A DNA stretch of 64,000 nucleotides from Picochlorum sp. 'celeri'. Taxonomy: Eukaryota; Chlorophyta; Trebouxiophyceae. The notes beneath the pieces were generated by a model, which was given only the letters and a program-made list of their open reading frames with translations, did no database searches and had not been told where the DNA came from. The stretch spans positions 868,001-932,000 of the forward strand of contig JAACMV010000002.1 in assembly GCA_010909725.1 (NCBI GenBank), in the 5' to 3' direction. The position numbers and the translations under genes are program-made. Of the stretch, positions 29,516 to 41,390 are shown one piece after another; position 1 is the stretch's first letter; each line of letters begins with the position of its first letter.

Positions 29516-30441
29516 ATGTCCATGGTTGAAGCATTGAGCCAGGCCGATATTCTGGCCTGTGGAATGATTGTTGCTGCAATCATCACCCTTCCTGTGTTAA
29601 TCTATGGGCCAACTGCTCCATATGGGAGGTATGTAGTTGTTGGCTCGATCGTGAGAGCTTGTTGCAGTAAACTGAACTACTGTGGTCTTTCGTGTGCCTG
29701 CAGGTATTCCACGACAGGGTGGGGTGTGTTGATCCCGAATAAAATCGCTTGGTTTGTACGTGATTAAATTCTTATACACCATGTATTTAATGACACAGGG
29801 TGACCGATGCCATGCAGACACAAGAATTGTGGTCCCTTGCTATACCAGCTCTCTGGCTAGCTTTTTTTTCCACTCCTGACCAATTGAAGAGGCTTCAAGT
29901 TCCAGCAAATGGGCTCTTAATGATCATTTTCATGACACATTACATATACAGAGATGTTATCTATCCTTTCAGGCTGCGTGGTGGTAAACCAACCCCATTC
30001 ATTGTGTGGCTCTCTGCTTTTGTCTTCTGTGTCTATAATGGATACATGCAGACAAAGTATCTCCTGGATCAAGCCCCGATGGATGCTGTAATCGGCCCGA
30101 AATGGATCTTTGGCTTTTGCCTTTGGGTGTCGGGATGGCTGATTAATTTACAGTCGGACAACATTCTCATTTCACTGCGACGCAAGAGTGACAAGAAAGG
30201 TGTCTATAGAATACCCAAAGGGGGCATGTTTGAATACGTATCTGCGGCAAATTACTTTGGTGAGATTCTTGAATGGACTGGGTATGCCATCGCATCTAGT
30301 TCTCTCCCAGGAATCGCATTTGCGGTGTTCACTTTTGCAAATCTTGCTCCACGTGGATGGAAGCATCATGCCTGGTACAATGACTACTTCAAGACATACC
30401 ACCGTCTCAAGCGAAAGGCTGTGATTCCATTTTTAATTTAA
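29516..30441 (+). CDS. 3-oxo-5-alpha-steroid 4-dehydrogenase (SRD5A/DET2 family), three exons
   Basis: These membrane reductases use NADPH to reduce the delta-4 double bond of 3-oxo-steroids. Exons 29516-29628, 29704-29751 and 29799-30441 join as PYGR-YSTTGWGVLIPNKIAW-VTDAMQ, the conserved N-terminal order of the family (PYG...GWG..I....AW...E.P). Later landmarks: THYIYRDVIYPFRLRGGKP, DKKGVYRIPKGGMFEYVSAA (the P-x-GG-F-x-x-V NADPH motif), NYFGEILEWTGYA, and the C-terminal PRGWKHHAWYNDYFKTYHRL. About six hydrophobic spans. 267 residues, the normal length. Substrate (plant-like brassinosteroid precursor or other sterol) cannot be told. Confidence 0.92.
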
Positions 30442-30585
30442 AACAACAGTAGAACTAAGAATATTGAATATTTCAATCCAGTGCTCGACCACAAAAAGAA
30501 ACACAAAAGCCGCATGCATGGCATGGACTGCTGATTCGATTCACATCACACGTGTGCGAGATATCTGAGACAGTATTCACTGGAT

Positions 30586-31719
30586 ATGGGTAATAGTAAA
30601 GCAAATCAGGGTCCAAGCACAAAAATAGTGCAGCCCAAGACCAAGGCAGGACGGCGTGCACTGGAGAAGAGAGCACCAAAGTTGGTATGTGTTTCAGAAT
30701 GCACTGGTGACGATTATTGCCATGAATGCGCTCATCGTTGGCATACATGCAGGTTGAAGAGCCTCGGCAAGCACTTATACTGTCTGGTCACAAGACGAAT
30801 CAGGTGATTAAGGATTTCTTAGTTGATGTTCAAAAACTCAAGGCTGTGCGTTCCTGATGGTTATCCTTTGAGACCAAGACTGGTCGGGAGAATGCTCATA
30901 CGACTAACGACTGTTAATTTACTATATACATACATGCAGAATGAATGTTTGAAATACACGCAACGGAAGCACGAGATTCTTCCATTTGAATCAGGAGGTG
31001 AGGTGGAACTTGAAAACTTTTCCTCCAAATCTGACTGCAGTCTCTTCATCCTAGGAAATCACACCAAAAAGAGACCAAACAATATTATTCTGGGTAGAAT
31101 GTATGATTATAAACTATACGATATGATGGAGTTCGGAGTGACAGGGTACAAGGGTATTCAGGAATTTGATGCCTCCACCATACCCCAGTTGGGGAACAAG
31201 CCAGCCTTCATCTTTGTTGGCCAGGAATTTACGACCCATTCTGTCCTCAAACAAGCCAAATCGCTTCTGTTGGATTTTTTTAGAGGAAGGCAAATCGAAC
31301 AGATCAACTTGAAAGGTCTCGATAGGGTGATATTTGTATCTCACACCCCAATCAAAGCTGGAGACGAGTCAGCCCCAACAATCATCTTTAGACAATACGC
31401 AGTCAAGTACAAAAAGTCTGGAACTCGAGTTCCAAAAACTGTATTGAAGGAAATGGGTCCGCACTTTGATCTGGTCGTCCGCCGCAGGCGTGAGGCTCCA
31501 CTTGATGTAGAAAAGGAAGCCATGAAACAGCCCAAGCTGGCACCCAAAAAGGTCAAGAATGTTGGTTCAGATTCTTTGGATGGAAAGGTGGGTAAGATTT
31601 ATGTACCACGACAGGATCTTGATTCGATAGCGTTGAACAAGATGAAGGGTGCCAAGAGAGAAAGGCGCGAGGCAGCCGCTGAAAGGAAGAACAAGTCATC
31701 CAAAATGGCAGACTCGTGA
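30586..31719 (+). CDS. RPF2: Ribosome biogenesis protein RPF2 (Brix domain), three exons
   Basis: RPF2 pairs with RRS1 to bring 5S RNP into pre-60S particles in the nucleolus. Exons: 30586-30684, 30753-30845 and 30940-31719. Spliced text reads KRAPKL-VEEPRQALILSGHKTNQVIKDFL-...KLKA-NECLKYTQRKHEILPFE. The Brix core includes SLFILGNHTKKRPNNIILGR, YDYKLYDMMEFGV, DRVIFVSHTP and FRQYAVKYKKSGTRVPKTVL, with a basic C-terminal tail (KMKGAKRERREAAAERK). Introns of 68 and 94 nt use GTATGT and GTGCGT donors; a CTAAC branch motif is visible in the second. 323 residues, typical length. Confidence 0.93.
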
Positions 31720-31860
31720 TCCCAAGCAAAGCGCTACTGGCAATGGCATGTTTGACCATGTTTGACCATTCACACCCAATCTGTTCACATTATTATTTAA
31801 CCAAATCACTTCTCGAGAATTGAACTCGGCCTACACTGAGAGATAGACTGACCACTTCCG

Positions 31861-34065
31861 ATGGGATCACCAACATACGTCGTAGAAGTTGCTCCCGCCA
31901 AGCCAGCTGAGAATGGGAAGCCAGCTGTTGGACCTGAATACAGGTACGTTTATTATTTAGGGATACTTGGCCGTCTCGGAGGATGAATAGTGCTTGGTTG
32001 GGGTCATTGTGGGAGGGTTTGATCCGAAGAGTCCAAGATCTGTTATACAAGACATCTATCTGCACTGAAAGGATTGATGTGTGATCATATATGACTATGT
32101 AGGTCAAAACTGGCGAAAGATGGGCCACCTATGATGGAAGAATGCACATCCTTGTACGACATGTTTCAGCAGTCTGTCAAAAAGTATGGAGATAATCCAT
32201 GCTTGGGAGCGAGGACTGGGAAGAATGGGGAGTATGAGTGGTTGACATACAAGCAGGTGGATGAGAAGGTGGCATATTTGGGGAGTGCTATGGCTTCGAT
32301 TGGCTTGGGTCCTCATGGACGGGTTGGTGTGTATGGGGCGAATAGTCCAGAGTGGATGATGGCAATGCAGGCCTGCAATCGCATGAATTTGTACTGTGTA
32401 CCTCTGTATGATACATTGGGAGAGAATGCGATTGATTACATTGTTGCTCATTCGGGTGCGTGCTGTATTATTATATTGTATATTGATGTGTGAATTGGCA
32501 TGACATTACATTGCCTTTTTCTCCCTGCAGAGTCCTCCTTGCTGTTTTCTCAGTCCTCGAAATTGAGCATGCTGGCCAAGGCTCTTCCTGCTGTGACTCC
32601 TCAGGTTACGACTGTTGTATATTGGGGTGGAGAGGATGCACAGGTCACTGAGGAGATTAAAGAAATGGGTGTTGCTGTGTACAGCTTTGATGAGTTCTTG
32701 AATCTTGGTAAGGAAAAGCCAGCGGATGCTAGGCCACCAAAGCCTGAGGATTTGTGTACAATCATGTATACAAGTGGTACAACGGGTGATCCAAAGGGTG
32801 TGGAGCTGACGCATATTTCAGTCATGTCTACTGTGAAATCAATGGTGACATTCTTGGCTGAATACAGCAGAGGCTTTGATCTTCATGATGAGGTGTATCT
32901 GTCCTATTTACCTCTCGCTCATATTTTTGATAGAGCTTCAGAAGAGATGATTTTGTACAACGGTGGCTCCATTGGATATTGGAGGGGTGACATCAAAGGT
33001 TTGGTGGACGATATTGCTGCTCTCAAGCCAACCTTGTTTTGCGGAGTGCCAAGAGTGTTTGATCGTATTTACAGTGGTGCCTTGGAAAAGATCACCTCGT
33101 CATTTGTGAAGAAACTTTTATACAATTGGGGTTATAACAGAAAACTCCATGCACTGGATGCTGGGTATCCATTTGACAAAGCTTCTCCATTCTTTGATGC
33201 AATCATGTTTAAGAAGATAAAAGCAAAGCTTGGTGGCAGAGTCAGACTCATTGTATCAGGTGGTGCACCTCTTTCACGCCATGTGGAAGACTTTTTGAGG
33301 GTAACAATGTGCTGTGTGGTTGTTCAAGGGTACGGACTGACAGAAACGTGTGCCGCATCATGCATTGCCACACCTCAAGTACCTTCTCAGGTGGGCACTG
33401 TCGGTCCACCTCAACCTTGCATTTCTGTTCGATTGGAGGCCGTGCCAGATATGGAGTGTGATCCAATGGCCAACCCACCACGAGGAGAGTTGTGCATCAA
33501 AGGCCCATCTGTGTTCAGTGGATACTACAAGGATGAGGCAAAGACTCGAGAGGTTCTCGAGTCTGATGGTTGGTTCCACACTGGAGATATTGCAGAGATT
33601 ACACCTGAAGGTGCAGTCAAAATCGTTGATCGTAAAAAGTCCATCTTCAAACTTGCTCAAGGAGAGTATGTTGCTGTCGAAAAGATTGAAGGTTGCTGCA
33701 AGAAGAATCCATTTGTGGAACAAATCTGGGTCTACGGAAATTCACTTGAAAGTTGCTTGGTGGCCATTGTTGTCCCAAAGGAAAACCATGTCCACGAGTG
33801 GGCCAAGCACCATGGGCACAAGAGTGCGTCATTCGAGGACATGTGCAAGTCAGACGACTTGCAGCAGGCAATCCTGAAATCCCTGACGACTACAGCAAAA
33901 GAGGAAAAATTGAAAGGATTTGAAATCCCGAAAGCAGTCTTCATTGAAAGTGAGCTTTTCTCTGTTGAAAATGATTTGCTCACGCCAACATTCAAATCAA
34001 AGAGGCCTCAGCTTCAGAAAAAGTATCAGAGCATCATTGATGACATGTATGCTAAACTCAAGTAG
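31861..34065 (+). CDS. Long-chain acyl-CoA synthetase (ACSL), three exons
   Basis: ACSLs activate fatty acids with ATP and CoA for lipid synthesis or oxidation. Exons 31861-31943, 32103-32455 and 32531-34065 join as GPEYR-SKLAKDG and AHS-ESSLLFSQSSKLS, both matching the family. AMP-binding motif TSGTTGDPKGVELTH, the fatty-acid linker region AHIFDRASEEM, VQGYGLTETCAA, GWFHTGDIAEI and DRKKSIFKLAQGEYVAVEKI are all intact. The N-terminus (MGSPTYVVEVAPAKPAENGK) resembles plant LACS proteins and shows no clear transit peptide or PTS1. 656 residues, typical. Isoform and location (ER, peroxisome, plastid) are not decidable. Confidence 0.94.
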
Positions 34066-34262
34066 ATGTTCAGCCTTTTTCCATTCCATTAAAAAATTGA
34101 GGATCCAAGTAGCTTTTTATGACACATATGTAATTCTGATGTTTACAGAGTTCTTAGAAAATTAAGAAACAATACAATCAGATGAGGCACCGAGTGAACC
34201 GAACAATACCGAAAGAAAGCATGGTTCACGTGTCACTGGAGTAAGCAAGCAGCAAACTCAAC

Positions 34263-34646
34263 TTACAACAAGAGTGGAACACACTCTCCCTCTGAGTCAG
34301 TGGTGTATCCGCTCTTGCATCTGTTGCAGAATGTCCACAACTGGGAGCACGTGTTGCAGTTCTTGTCTGCGCACTTGGCGCAGTTTCCAAAGTAATCAAG
34401 TCCCTTTCCCCTGCCACACTGATCCTGATTCTGCTGGATGCACTGCTGCTTGTTGCTGGACAGCTTGTATCCATCATCGCACTGTTCACACGTCCACCTG
34501 GAAACTTTTCCATTCTTGTAAGTGGCCCTTGCGGATGCGCAGCAGGTGATGATGTTCTTGTTGTGTTGGCATGGGACTGCTGCAACAGCGGATAACACAG
34601 CCATCAGGCAGGCGAGAGCCAAGATAATTCGTCCGGAGAAAGCCAT
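34263..34646 (-). CDS. Small secreted Cys-rich protein
   Basis: The reading frame extends upstream with TTG, so the ATG at 34646 (MAFSGRIILALACLMAVLSA) is chosen; it gives a textbook signal peptide cut near AVAA-VPC. The mature ~105 residues hold about 16 Cys in furin-like spacing: ITCCASA, WTCEQCDDGYKLSSNKQQC, CGRGKGLDYFGNCAKCADKNC, TCSQLWTFCNRCKSGY. The DGYKLSSNKQQC unit resembles the LGYRLSNDRKRC unit of the protein at 24 kb, so the two may belong to one family. The sequence ends in VPLLL with no anchor, implying secretion. 127 residues. Function unknown. Confidence 0.66.
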   Translation of the reverse strand: MAFSGRIILALACLMAVLSAVAAVPCQHNKNIITCCASARATYKNGKVSRWTCEQCDDGYKLSSNKQQCIQQNQDQCGRGKGLDYFGNCAKCADKNCNTCSQLWTFCNRCKSGYTTDSEGECVPLLL

Positions 34647-35024
34647 GTTCAGAATACTGCCCAAATGGAACAACTGCATGGTAAAATAATTCAATCAATC
34701 GTATTGAAACTGTTCGATGCGAAACCGGAAGAGTATGGTCATGGAAACACTCGACGCGGCGACGGAACGCGGCCCACACAAAGCTACCACAAAAGAGCCC
34801 CGTACCTTCAGATAAGTAAGCGATTGGACAAAAAGTTTGTAGCTTTTCAATCAAAAGTTCAAATATGTAAGCAATAGATTTAAATCTGAGTGCCTCTCCA
34901 CGGGTTGTGGGATGTGATGAAATATTCTGGAATATCCTTAAGGGGGCGCCGGCGCCACGTATTTCCTTGTTGTCATCTGTAATGTAATGCGGATACTATG
35001 TTGTACAATACATTATATATTTAT
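34647..35024. other. Spacer upstream of the small Cys-rich protein
   Basis: About 378 bases. A GC-rich palindrome, GGCGCCGGCGCC (34946-34957), stands out from the AT-rich surroundings. No ORF is convincing. Confidence 0.4.
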
Positions 35025-36965
35025 TCATTGGTTTGACAAGGATGCCCGGAAATCTCTTAATAAGTTTGCCTCGGGCTTTTCCAACCCTAGCATGTGCATC
35101 TTCTGCACTTCATCATTGAATTCTTTCAACAATGGTACTTTTGAATTCCACAATCTGGTCCCCATGGCTTGTTGGCGAATATTTGCCACAGCCATAAGCT
35201 TTAACATACTAGTCGCAAACCATCCAGAGTATGGGGGTGCAGCGATCGAAAGAATGCCAAAAACAAGCTCACGGGAAAGCTCTGAAGCAGCATTCCTTGC
35301 CCATGGTATTGCCCAGGAGAGCACATCGCCAATATACGTTGTCTTGCAAAGATCCACCATGATTTTCACCAACCCTATTGCAGTGTCAATGCTCTGGGAT
35401 GCATTGCCGGCAGTCTGCAATGCATTCTTCACAAGGTGAAATACATCCCCTCGCATGCTTGATTGCATTTTGTTGATTGCCATCAATAGTACTAAAAATG
35501 GGGGCTCTTTATGGATATGATATGCAGAATTCCAGTAGTCTGGAGAGAGAATCCTTTTGCGTAGCAACATTAAAATTCCGCTGGCGCAGCAGGAGGCATG
35601 CTCCAGGGACATTTCTGTTGCTGATCTCTCCTCTTCTGTCAAGAAAACATCATCCGTGGCTTTATGCGCCATTTCAATAGATGTAGAGATCGCCTTTTTC
35701 GTATCTACAAATGTTTTCTGCGAATCAAACGATTCGCAATCGTCACGTCCACCCACGGCGACGGCAAGAATATACGCATGTGCTTCTAGTGCTTCACCAT
35801 GTAATCTTTTGGATGGATTAAACAAACTCCTCAGCAGCACCTCCACCATCATCGGGTGATGCAGCAATTTCACACTTGGAATGCAATCGCTCCCTCTCGA
35901 CTTGTACTGCCTGTATAATTTGATCACATCTGAGGATGGTGCAACATGACCTCCTGAGGCTGTTGCCAGAATATCTGCAATCAGAGTAGATGCTGCAAAA
36001 GATGCATCATCCGGAGGAGAGAAAAATCGAGACATTTTACAAGCAATACCATCTTTGCTTGCCATCTCCAAATCCTCACGCAACCTTTTGAATCTACATG
36101 ACCATGGCTGTGACACTGCTTCAAGCTGTGTCAAGACCTGTCGAACATGCAAGTATCCAGTCACATTAGAGAAAGCTCCATGTTGAATGAGCCTGCTCAA
36201 CTCCTTTAATCTCTCTGCATCATTTGTTGAAGCAATTGCTCTCAACCGCACCATCAATATGCGATGAAATACTCCAAAATAACTGGACAAATCAACTCCC
36301 TGACTTGCAACCTCTTCATCCCTTCCAGGCTGCATGAGGATCTTTTGCACGGCAAATGTCAGCAAAAGACAATTCTGATGTCTAAAAGACAAATCATATA
36401 TCAGGCTCCGGCCATCAGCGTCCTCGATCAAAGAATTGAGCCACATTGGTGCCCCACTTCCACCAGAACTAAAAATCCCAGAAAAAATGGACGGTTTGAA
36501 CTTTTCCAAAGCCAGCTGCCTCAAATACGCAGCCTCATCAAACTGTTGCTTCACAGGTTTTGCTATTGATGGTTCATCATCCTTATTCGCAGCATACCCA
36601 GCCCCCTCCTCCTCCTGATCCTCCTCCTCCTCAACAAAGCGCAACCAACTGCACAACAACGACCCCATCTGTGCATAGCCGACATACCCATCACTCAAAT
36701 ACTCGACCGCCTGGGAAGCATTTCCATTCTGCCGAAGATACTCTCCAAGCGTAGACAATACCCCTGGCTCTAGAACAGCATCAGTTTTCCTAAGAGCAAC
36801 TTCTAATTCGTTCAGCACACGTGCAGCCGAGTCATTCCCGGCACCATCTCCACTAGTAGTTGGATTCGTATCCTGACCATTATTATTCTGTCGATCAGGG
36901 ACCGAGCTACGATCACTCTCCTCCGAAAACACTGGCATGTCGCCAGCAGATATGGACCCTGACAT
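35025..36965 (-). CDS. NELFCD: Negative elongation factor subunit NELF-C/D (TH1 family)
   Basis: NELF-C/D is part of the complex that holds RNA polymerase II in promoter-proximal pausing in animals. The helical TH1 pattern is recognisable: LEPGVLSTLGEYLRQNGNAS, AVEYLSDGYVGYAQMGSLL (human: [35 protein letters not shown]...), MWLNSLIEDADGRSLIYDLS, NCLLLTFAVQKIL, VEVLLRSLFNPSKRL, HAYILAVAV and IAPPYSGWFATSML near the end. An N-terminal Ser/Asp-rich tail precedes it. The apparent frame start at 37004 is a TTG; the ATG at 36965 is chosen. About 646 residues versus ~580 in animals. No other NELF subunit is seen in the window. Confidence 0.8.
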   Translation of the reverse strand: MSGSISAGDMPVFSEESDRSSVPDRQNNNGQDTNPTTSGDGAGNDSAARVLNELEVALRKTDAVLEPGVLSTLGEYLRQNGNASQAVEYLSDGYVGYAQMGSLLCSWLRFVEEEEDQEEEGAGYAANKDDEPSIAKPVKQQFDEAAYLRQLALEKFKPSIFSGIFSSGGSGAPMWLNSLIEDADGRSLIYDLSFRHQNCLLLTFAVQKILMQPGRDEEVASQGVDLSSYFGVFHRILMVRLRAIASTNDAERLKELSRLIQHGAFSNVTGYLHVRQVLTQLEAVSQPWSCRFKRLREDLEMASKDGIACKMSRFFSPPDDASFAASTLIADILATASGGHVAPSSDVIKLYRQYKSRGSDCIPSVKLLHHPMMVEVLLRSLFNPSKRLHGEALEAHAYILAVAVGGRDDCESFDSQKTFVDTKKAISTSIEMAHKATDDVFLTEEERSATEMSLEHASCCASGILMLLRKRILSPDYWNSAYHIHKEPPFLVLLMAINKMQSSMRGDVFHLVKNALQTAGNASQSIDTAIGLVKIMVDLCKTTYIGDVLSWAIPWARNAASELSRELVFGILSIAAPPYSGWFATSMLKLMAVANIRQQAMGTRLWNSKVPLLKEFNDEVQKMHMLGLEKPEANLLRDFRASLSNQ

Positions 36966-37199
36966 TTCTCCACTATCCCTCCTTCTACTGGGCAGAAATG
37001 ACAAAATACATGAATGATTTTATTATTATGCTTGAGATGTGGATGCTCCACGCAGCTAATGCGACCTTGTGTGTTCAAAATCCTTTGAGCCTAGGTGTTC
37101 TAATCAAGGAATATTTGTATCCCACATAGAGTTCCTCCGAAAGCATGTTCATCCTGATTTATATACATTTTTACACTGGTATGTCCACTGAATGCACTC

Positions 37200-40185
37200 A
37201 TGGGCAGGGAATTGAATGCTGAGCGAGCATATAAGCTTCAACTGCTCGAGAGTTTGGTAGAGCAGCGCAGGCGAGATGGTTCTCGTTCGAGGCAGCCACG
37301 TCGTCAGATTATTGGACTGACGGATAGTGAAGAGGAAGAGGACGATGTGGAACGGGAGACGGTGCGTGGATCGAGTGAGGCTGCGCAACTGCCTGTCAGT
37401 TCAGGACAAGGAGAGCGGGCTGGTGCTTCTTCGTGCGGCGATGATCTTGTACACGGGCTCGAGAATCTTAGTCTTACAAAGAAGGAGACACATGCGCCGT
37501 CCATAAGACAGGATACTGCCCGCCGGGGTGACATGTGCCAAGAAGAATGTTTGAAAATGGGGAATGAGTGTGATTTGTTGCCTGATCACATTACTGGTCG
37601 ATTTTTTCCTCATCAAAAAGTTGGATTTCAATGGCTTATTGGTCTGTACAAGGTGTCTTCGGGGGGAATTTTAGCTGATGATATGGGGCTGGGGAAGACA
37701 TTCCAAGTGTCAGCATTCATCACTGCTCTGTTGAGGAATCGATTGGCGTCACGTGTGCTCGTATTGGCGCCAAAAACGCTGATTCAGGCGTGGAAGAAGG
37801 AATTTGATATATGTGGTATATCTGATAGGACAATCGAGTACGAAGGGGATGCAAAGAGGAAAAAGCACAAGATGGAGTTGATGGTGAACAATGGTGGGGT
37901 TATGATTGCAACATACGGGATGGTGCAGCATAATGTTGAGCAGTTGAGGGGTGAGGATTGTAGTTCATATGATGAAGATGATGGTCCATTGTGGGACGTT
38001 GTTATTATGGATGAGGGGCATAAGTTGAAGAATAGAAAGGCTCAGTTGAGAATGAAGATTGATTCTTTGCCAGCAAAGATGAGACTGGTCATCACTGGTA
38101 CGCCGATTCAAAATAATTTGATGGAGCTGCATTCTCTTTTTCAATTAGTCTGCCCAGAATTGCTTGGATCTACGCGAGAATTCAAAGAAATGTTTGAGAA
38201 ACCTATTGAAAAGGGTGCTGATAAGCATGCTTCCCGGAGAGAATTGGAGGAAGCTGCAATTGTGTCAGAGTCTCTACGGAAAACGTATGCACCTTACATG
38301 TTAAGACGAACGAAAGAAGAGGTCTTTGGTAAAGCATCGGGTAAAGCGGGATCATTGTCAAGGAAGAAGGACATTGTTGTGTGGTTGACACTCACAGAAA
38401 ACCAAAGAAAGTTGTACAAGGCATTCCTGGAGTCGGAATCTGTCGCAGCGGTGTTGAATAAGACGTCTTCGGCGTTAGCGTCTCTCACAGTTTTGAAAAA
38501 GATTTGCGATCATCCAGCCTTACTGTCTGAAAATGCTCAGGATGCCATCTTAGAATCCCAAAATCAGGGGTTGAATTTTAGTGATTTAGAGACAACAGTG
38601 AGCGTCAAAAAGTCCTTTGATGCCATGAGACAGAGCTTTGAGTGGAAGAGCGTTTTGCAGGATATGCATGCATCAGCCTCTGAGGCATCATGCAAAAGTA
38701 TTTTTGTCATGAATCTGCTTCGTCGCTTGGTGGCCCAGAATCATAGAACCTTGATTTTCAGTCAGTCGAAAGTCATGCTTGATATTTTGGAAACAGCAAT
38801 TAAAGATCAAAGATGGAGATTTTGTCGAATCGATGGATCTATTGTCTCTGCTGAGGAAAGGCAAATGCGGGTTGATACTTTTCAAAACGAATCCATCCCA
38901 GTGTTCCTGCTCACTTCTCAGGTTGGGGGGCTGGGCCTGACCTTGACCGCAGCAGATAGAGTCATGTACGGTTGTTTGATATTTTGGCACTGAATACTGA
39001 TAAGAGATTCGATTGTTGTTTCTGATCTTGTCCATACATTGTGTCTGTAGAATTGTGGATCCTTCTTGGAATCCCTCTGTTGATTCACAATCAGTTGATA
39101 GAGCCTACAGGATTGGCCAGACCAAAGATGTGCTTGTGTATCGACTGATTAGCTGTGGAACCGTAGAAGACAAGATTTATAGAAAACAGGTTTTCAAGGG
39201 AGCCTTATTTCGAGCTGGAACTGAGTCAGGAGAACAAAGCAGGTATTTCTCCGTCTCAGATTTGAAGGACCTCTTTAGTCTGGATCAACAAGAAGCAAGA
39301 CATAGTAGTACACAAAAGCATCTAGAAAAGCTCCATGGTCACCAAAGACAGCTATCCGCGGAGATGAAAGAAGAAATAGATAGCCTTAAAGAGATGGGCC
39401 AGTTTGTTGGTGTGTCAGATCATGATTTGTTATACTCTGAGAAGGCATCCGTCCCATCTGAGATTTTATCAAAAGCTGAAGTTTTTCAATCACAGACACC
39501 TCCTGTCAAGGCTAAGAATGTAAAGACTGGTGGGACGTCTCGCCCCTCCAAAGCCTGGACTGGAGATGGAGATATTTCCTCCATGTTTGAGAAAGCACTC
39601 TCTCTGACAAATAATTCATATGATTCTCACCGTATCGCCTTTGAACAGCCTACTGAAAGGTCAAAAATCCTTGCTGATTTAGAAAAACAACAGAAACTCT
39701 TGGAAAATTCCACTCTTTTGGCTTCCCTGAGTGATCGTGGCGCAAAGATTCAACGCAAAATGGAAGAACTAGAAGAAAAGCTCAAAAGAGTTGATGACAG
39801 TGCATCCATGATTGGGGCACCCGATAATTCATCCCCGCAAGTATATCAATCAAAGATTGCTTCACAAATTGAGACTCCGCAGATGCTTGGACGTGTGAAG
39901 GAGGAGGTGAACCAGGCAAAGCCATTGGAGCAGCATGAGATTGACCTAGGACCCAGGACATTCCAGACGAGCGTGAGCAAGGAGAGGGAAATACGATTGA
40001 AGAATGCAGTGAAACGCAACAAAAAGGAACTGTACAATAAAGCCAAGGAACTTGAGAAACTCATCAATGAGGGTGGGCAAGGACGAAGTGAGTTGAAGAA
40101 AGAAGTCGAAGCCTTGCTCCAACGCTTTGTTAACAGCAAGCAAGAACTCCAGCAAGAACTTCTCCAAGCAAACCATCATCAATGA
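37200..40185 (+). CDS. ERCC6L: SNF2-family helicase ERCC6L/PICH (plant CHR24 type), two exons
   Basis: ERCC6L/PICH-type translocases act on stretched DNA at mitosis or in repair. Motifs: I DDMGLGKTFQ, Ia LVLAPKTLI, II IMDEGHKLKN, III ITGTPIQNN, then LTVLKKICDHPALL, V TSQVGGLGLTLTAADRV and VI VDRAYRIGQTKDV, followed by KIYRKQVFKGALF, RYFSVSDLKDLFSL and FVGVSDHDLLYSE, which are specific to ERCC6L and CHR24. The first exon (37200-38965) seems to stop inside motif V; an 85-nt intron (GTACGG to GTAG) and exon 2 (39051-40185) restore RVIIVDPSWNPS. A charged coiled coil closes the 966-residue protein. N-terminus holds an acidic EEEEDDVE stretch. Confidence 0.93.
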
Positions 40186-40367
40186 TATCATCTTACACAT
40201 ACGCCAACTGTATTTATGAAAACACATGAAACAAGAAAAAGAAACATGGAAAAAGTGATATATATATACTACACACATATGCTGGTCTCCTTGGAAATGA
40301 CCAAAAATGTCGACAAAATTGTACAAGACGACATGCATCTCTATCAAAGGCTCAAAATCATTCTCTT

Positions 40368-41390
40368 TTACGAGTCTACAAGGTCAGAAGAAGGCTCATT
40401 CTTACGCCGAAATGCTCTCAATTCATCCCTCAACCTTGCTGCTTCCTCAAAGCGTTGGTCCTCAAGCGCTGTCTCGATAGCAATCACAAGAGAAAGGGAT
40501 CTATCAGATGCCAAGAGTTTATCAATGACATCTCGGAGCTTCGTGGCATCTTCAAAGCGCTCCTCTGCAATTGCCAACTGCAGCTGCAACTTGTGCATCA
40601 TAGTTGGGTCATTATACAATAAAATCTCCTCCTTGCACGACCTGATGATCTCATTATGCTGTTTCAGTAACGCTCTATCTGTTTCAGAGCCATGCAAGGT
40701 AAATGGACTACCACCTTGCTTTTCATGGCTCTGCCCAGGGTGAGCCATTTTGGCAGCCACATCCTTGTTCACATAAATCGGCACATGAAATCGTGCGGCC
40801 ATATTAATCGCATCCGAGGGCCGCGAATCAACATCAAATTCGTCTTCTTCAGTGTCACCCTCGCCACTCAACAGGTGAATTCTTGCATGGTAAATATTCC
40901 CAACGAGCGCCGTAATCCTCACCTTGGTCACTCGATATCCCATGATATCTATCAAATTTTTCAACAAATCATGTGTTCCAGGGCGAGGCAGATTTCTCTT
41001 GTGAATTTCTTTAATCAATGCACCACATTCATACTCCCCAATATACACTGGAAGAATACTGTTCTGTCCATCTTTCAACTTTAGAAAAATCACATTCCCT
41101 TGGCCCTCTGCTGTCCTCACTTCACTGATCTCTGCCTCATGGTACATACTAATATCGAATTGAGAACCATCTCCTCCAGCCTTGGCCTTGAAACAATCAT
41201 GTGTACTATGGCGCCGCCCCACATACAGCCGCTTTGGATGTCCATCCCACCACCTCCACGCATCCTGACCCTTCTTGACCATCACAGCAGTCATCACCCT
41301 CCTTGTGTCTTTCAGGCACACCGTAGGACATTTTCCTACCAACGTAAGCTTTGTTGTACTGAAAGCAACAGAGCAACAACACGTCATCAT
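40368..41390 (-). CDS. Bifunctional nuclease domain (DUF151/BBD) protein with UVR motifs, plastid-type
   Basis: DUF151 proteins have reported DNase/RNase activity; plant BBD proteins combine this domain with UVR motifs. The domain covers ~90-220: ISEVRTAEGQGNVIFLKLKD, LPVYIGEYECGALI, PRPGTHDLLKNLIDIMGYRV, FDVDSRPSDAINMAARFHVP and IYVNKDVAAKM. Two UVR-like helical motifs follow (LQLAIAEERFEDATKLRDVI and ETALEDQRFEEAARLRDEL). The first ~80 residues are basic and Thr/Ser-rich, suitable as a plastid transit peptide. The frame start at 41399 is a TTG; ATG at 41390 is chosen. 340 residues. Activity is inferred from family. Confidence 0.88.
   Translation of the reverse strand: MMTCCCSVAFSTTKLTLVGKCPTVCLKDTRRVMTAVMVKKGQDAWRWWDGHPKRLYVGRRHSTHDCFKAKAGGDGSQFDISMYHEAEISEVRTAEGQGNVIFLKLKDGQNSILPVYIGEYECGALIKEIHKRNLPRPGTHDLLKNLIDIMGYRVTKVRITALVGNIYHARIHLLSGEGDTEEDEFDVDSRPSDAINMAARFHVPIYVNKDVAAKMAHPGQSHEKQGGSPFTLHGSETDRALLKQHNEIIRSCKEEILLYNDPTMMHKLQLQLAIAEERFEDATKLRDVIDKLLASDRSLSLVIAIETALEDQRFEEAARLRDELRAFRRKNEPSSDLVDS

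Noticed and set aside
34486..34854. 122-codon minus-strand frame upstream of the small Cys-rich gene
   Set aside because: Overlaps that gene in another frame and lacks any domain.
34946..34957. GGCGCCGGCGCC palindrome and other GGCGCC copies upstream of secreted genes
   Set aside because: GGCGCC also occurs in several coding regions of the window at about chance frequency, so a shared regulatory role is not supported.
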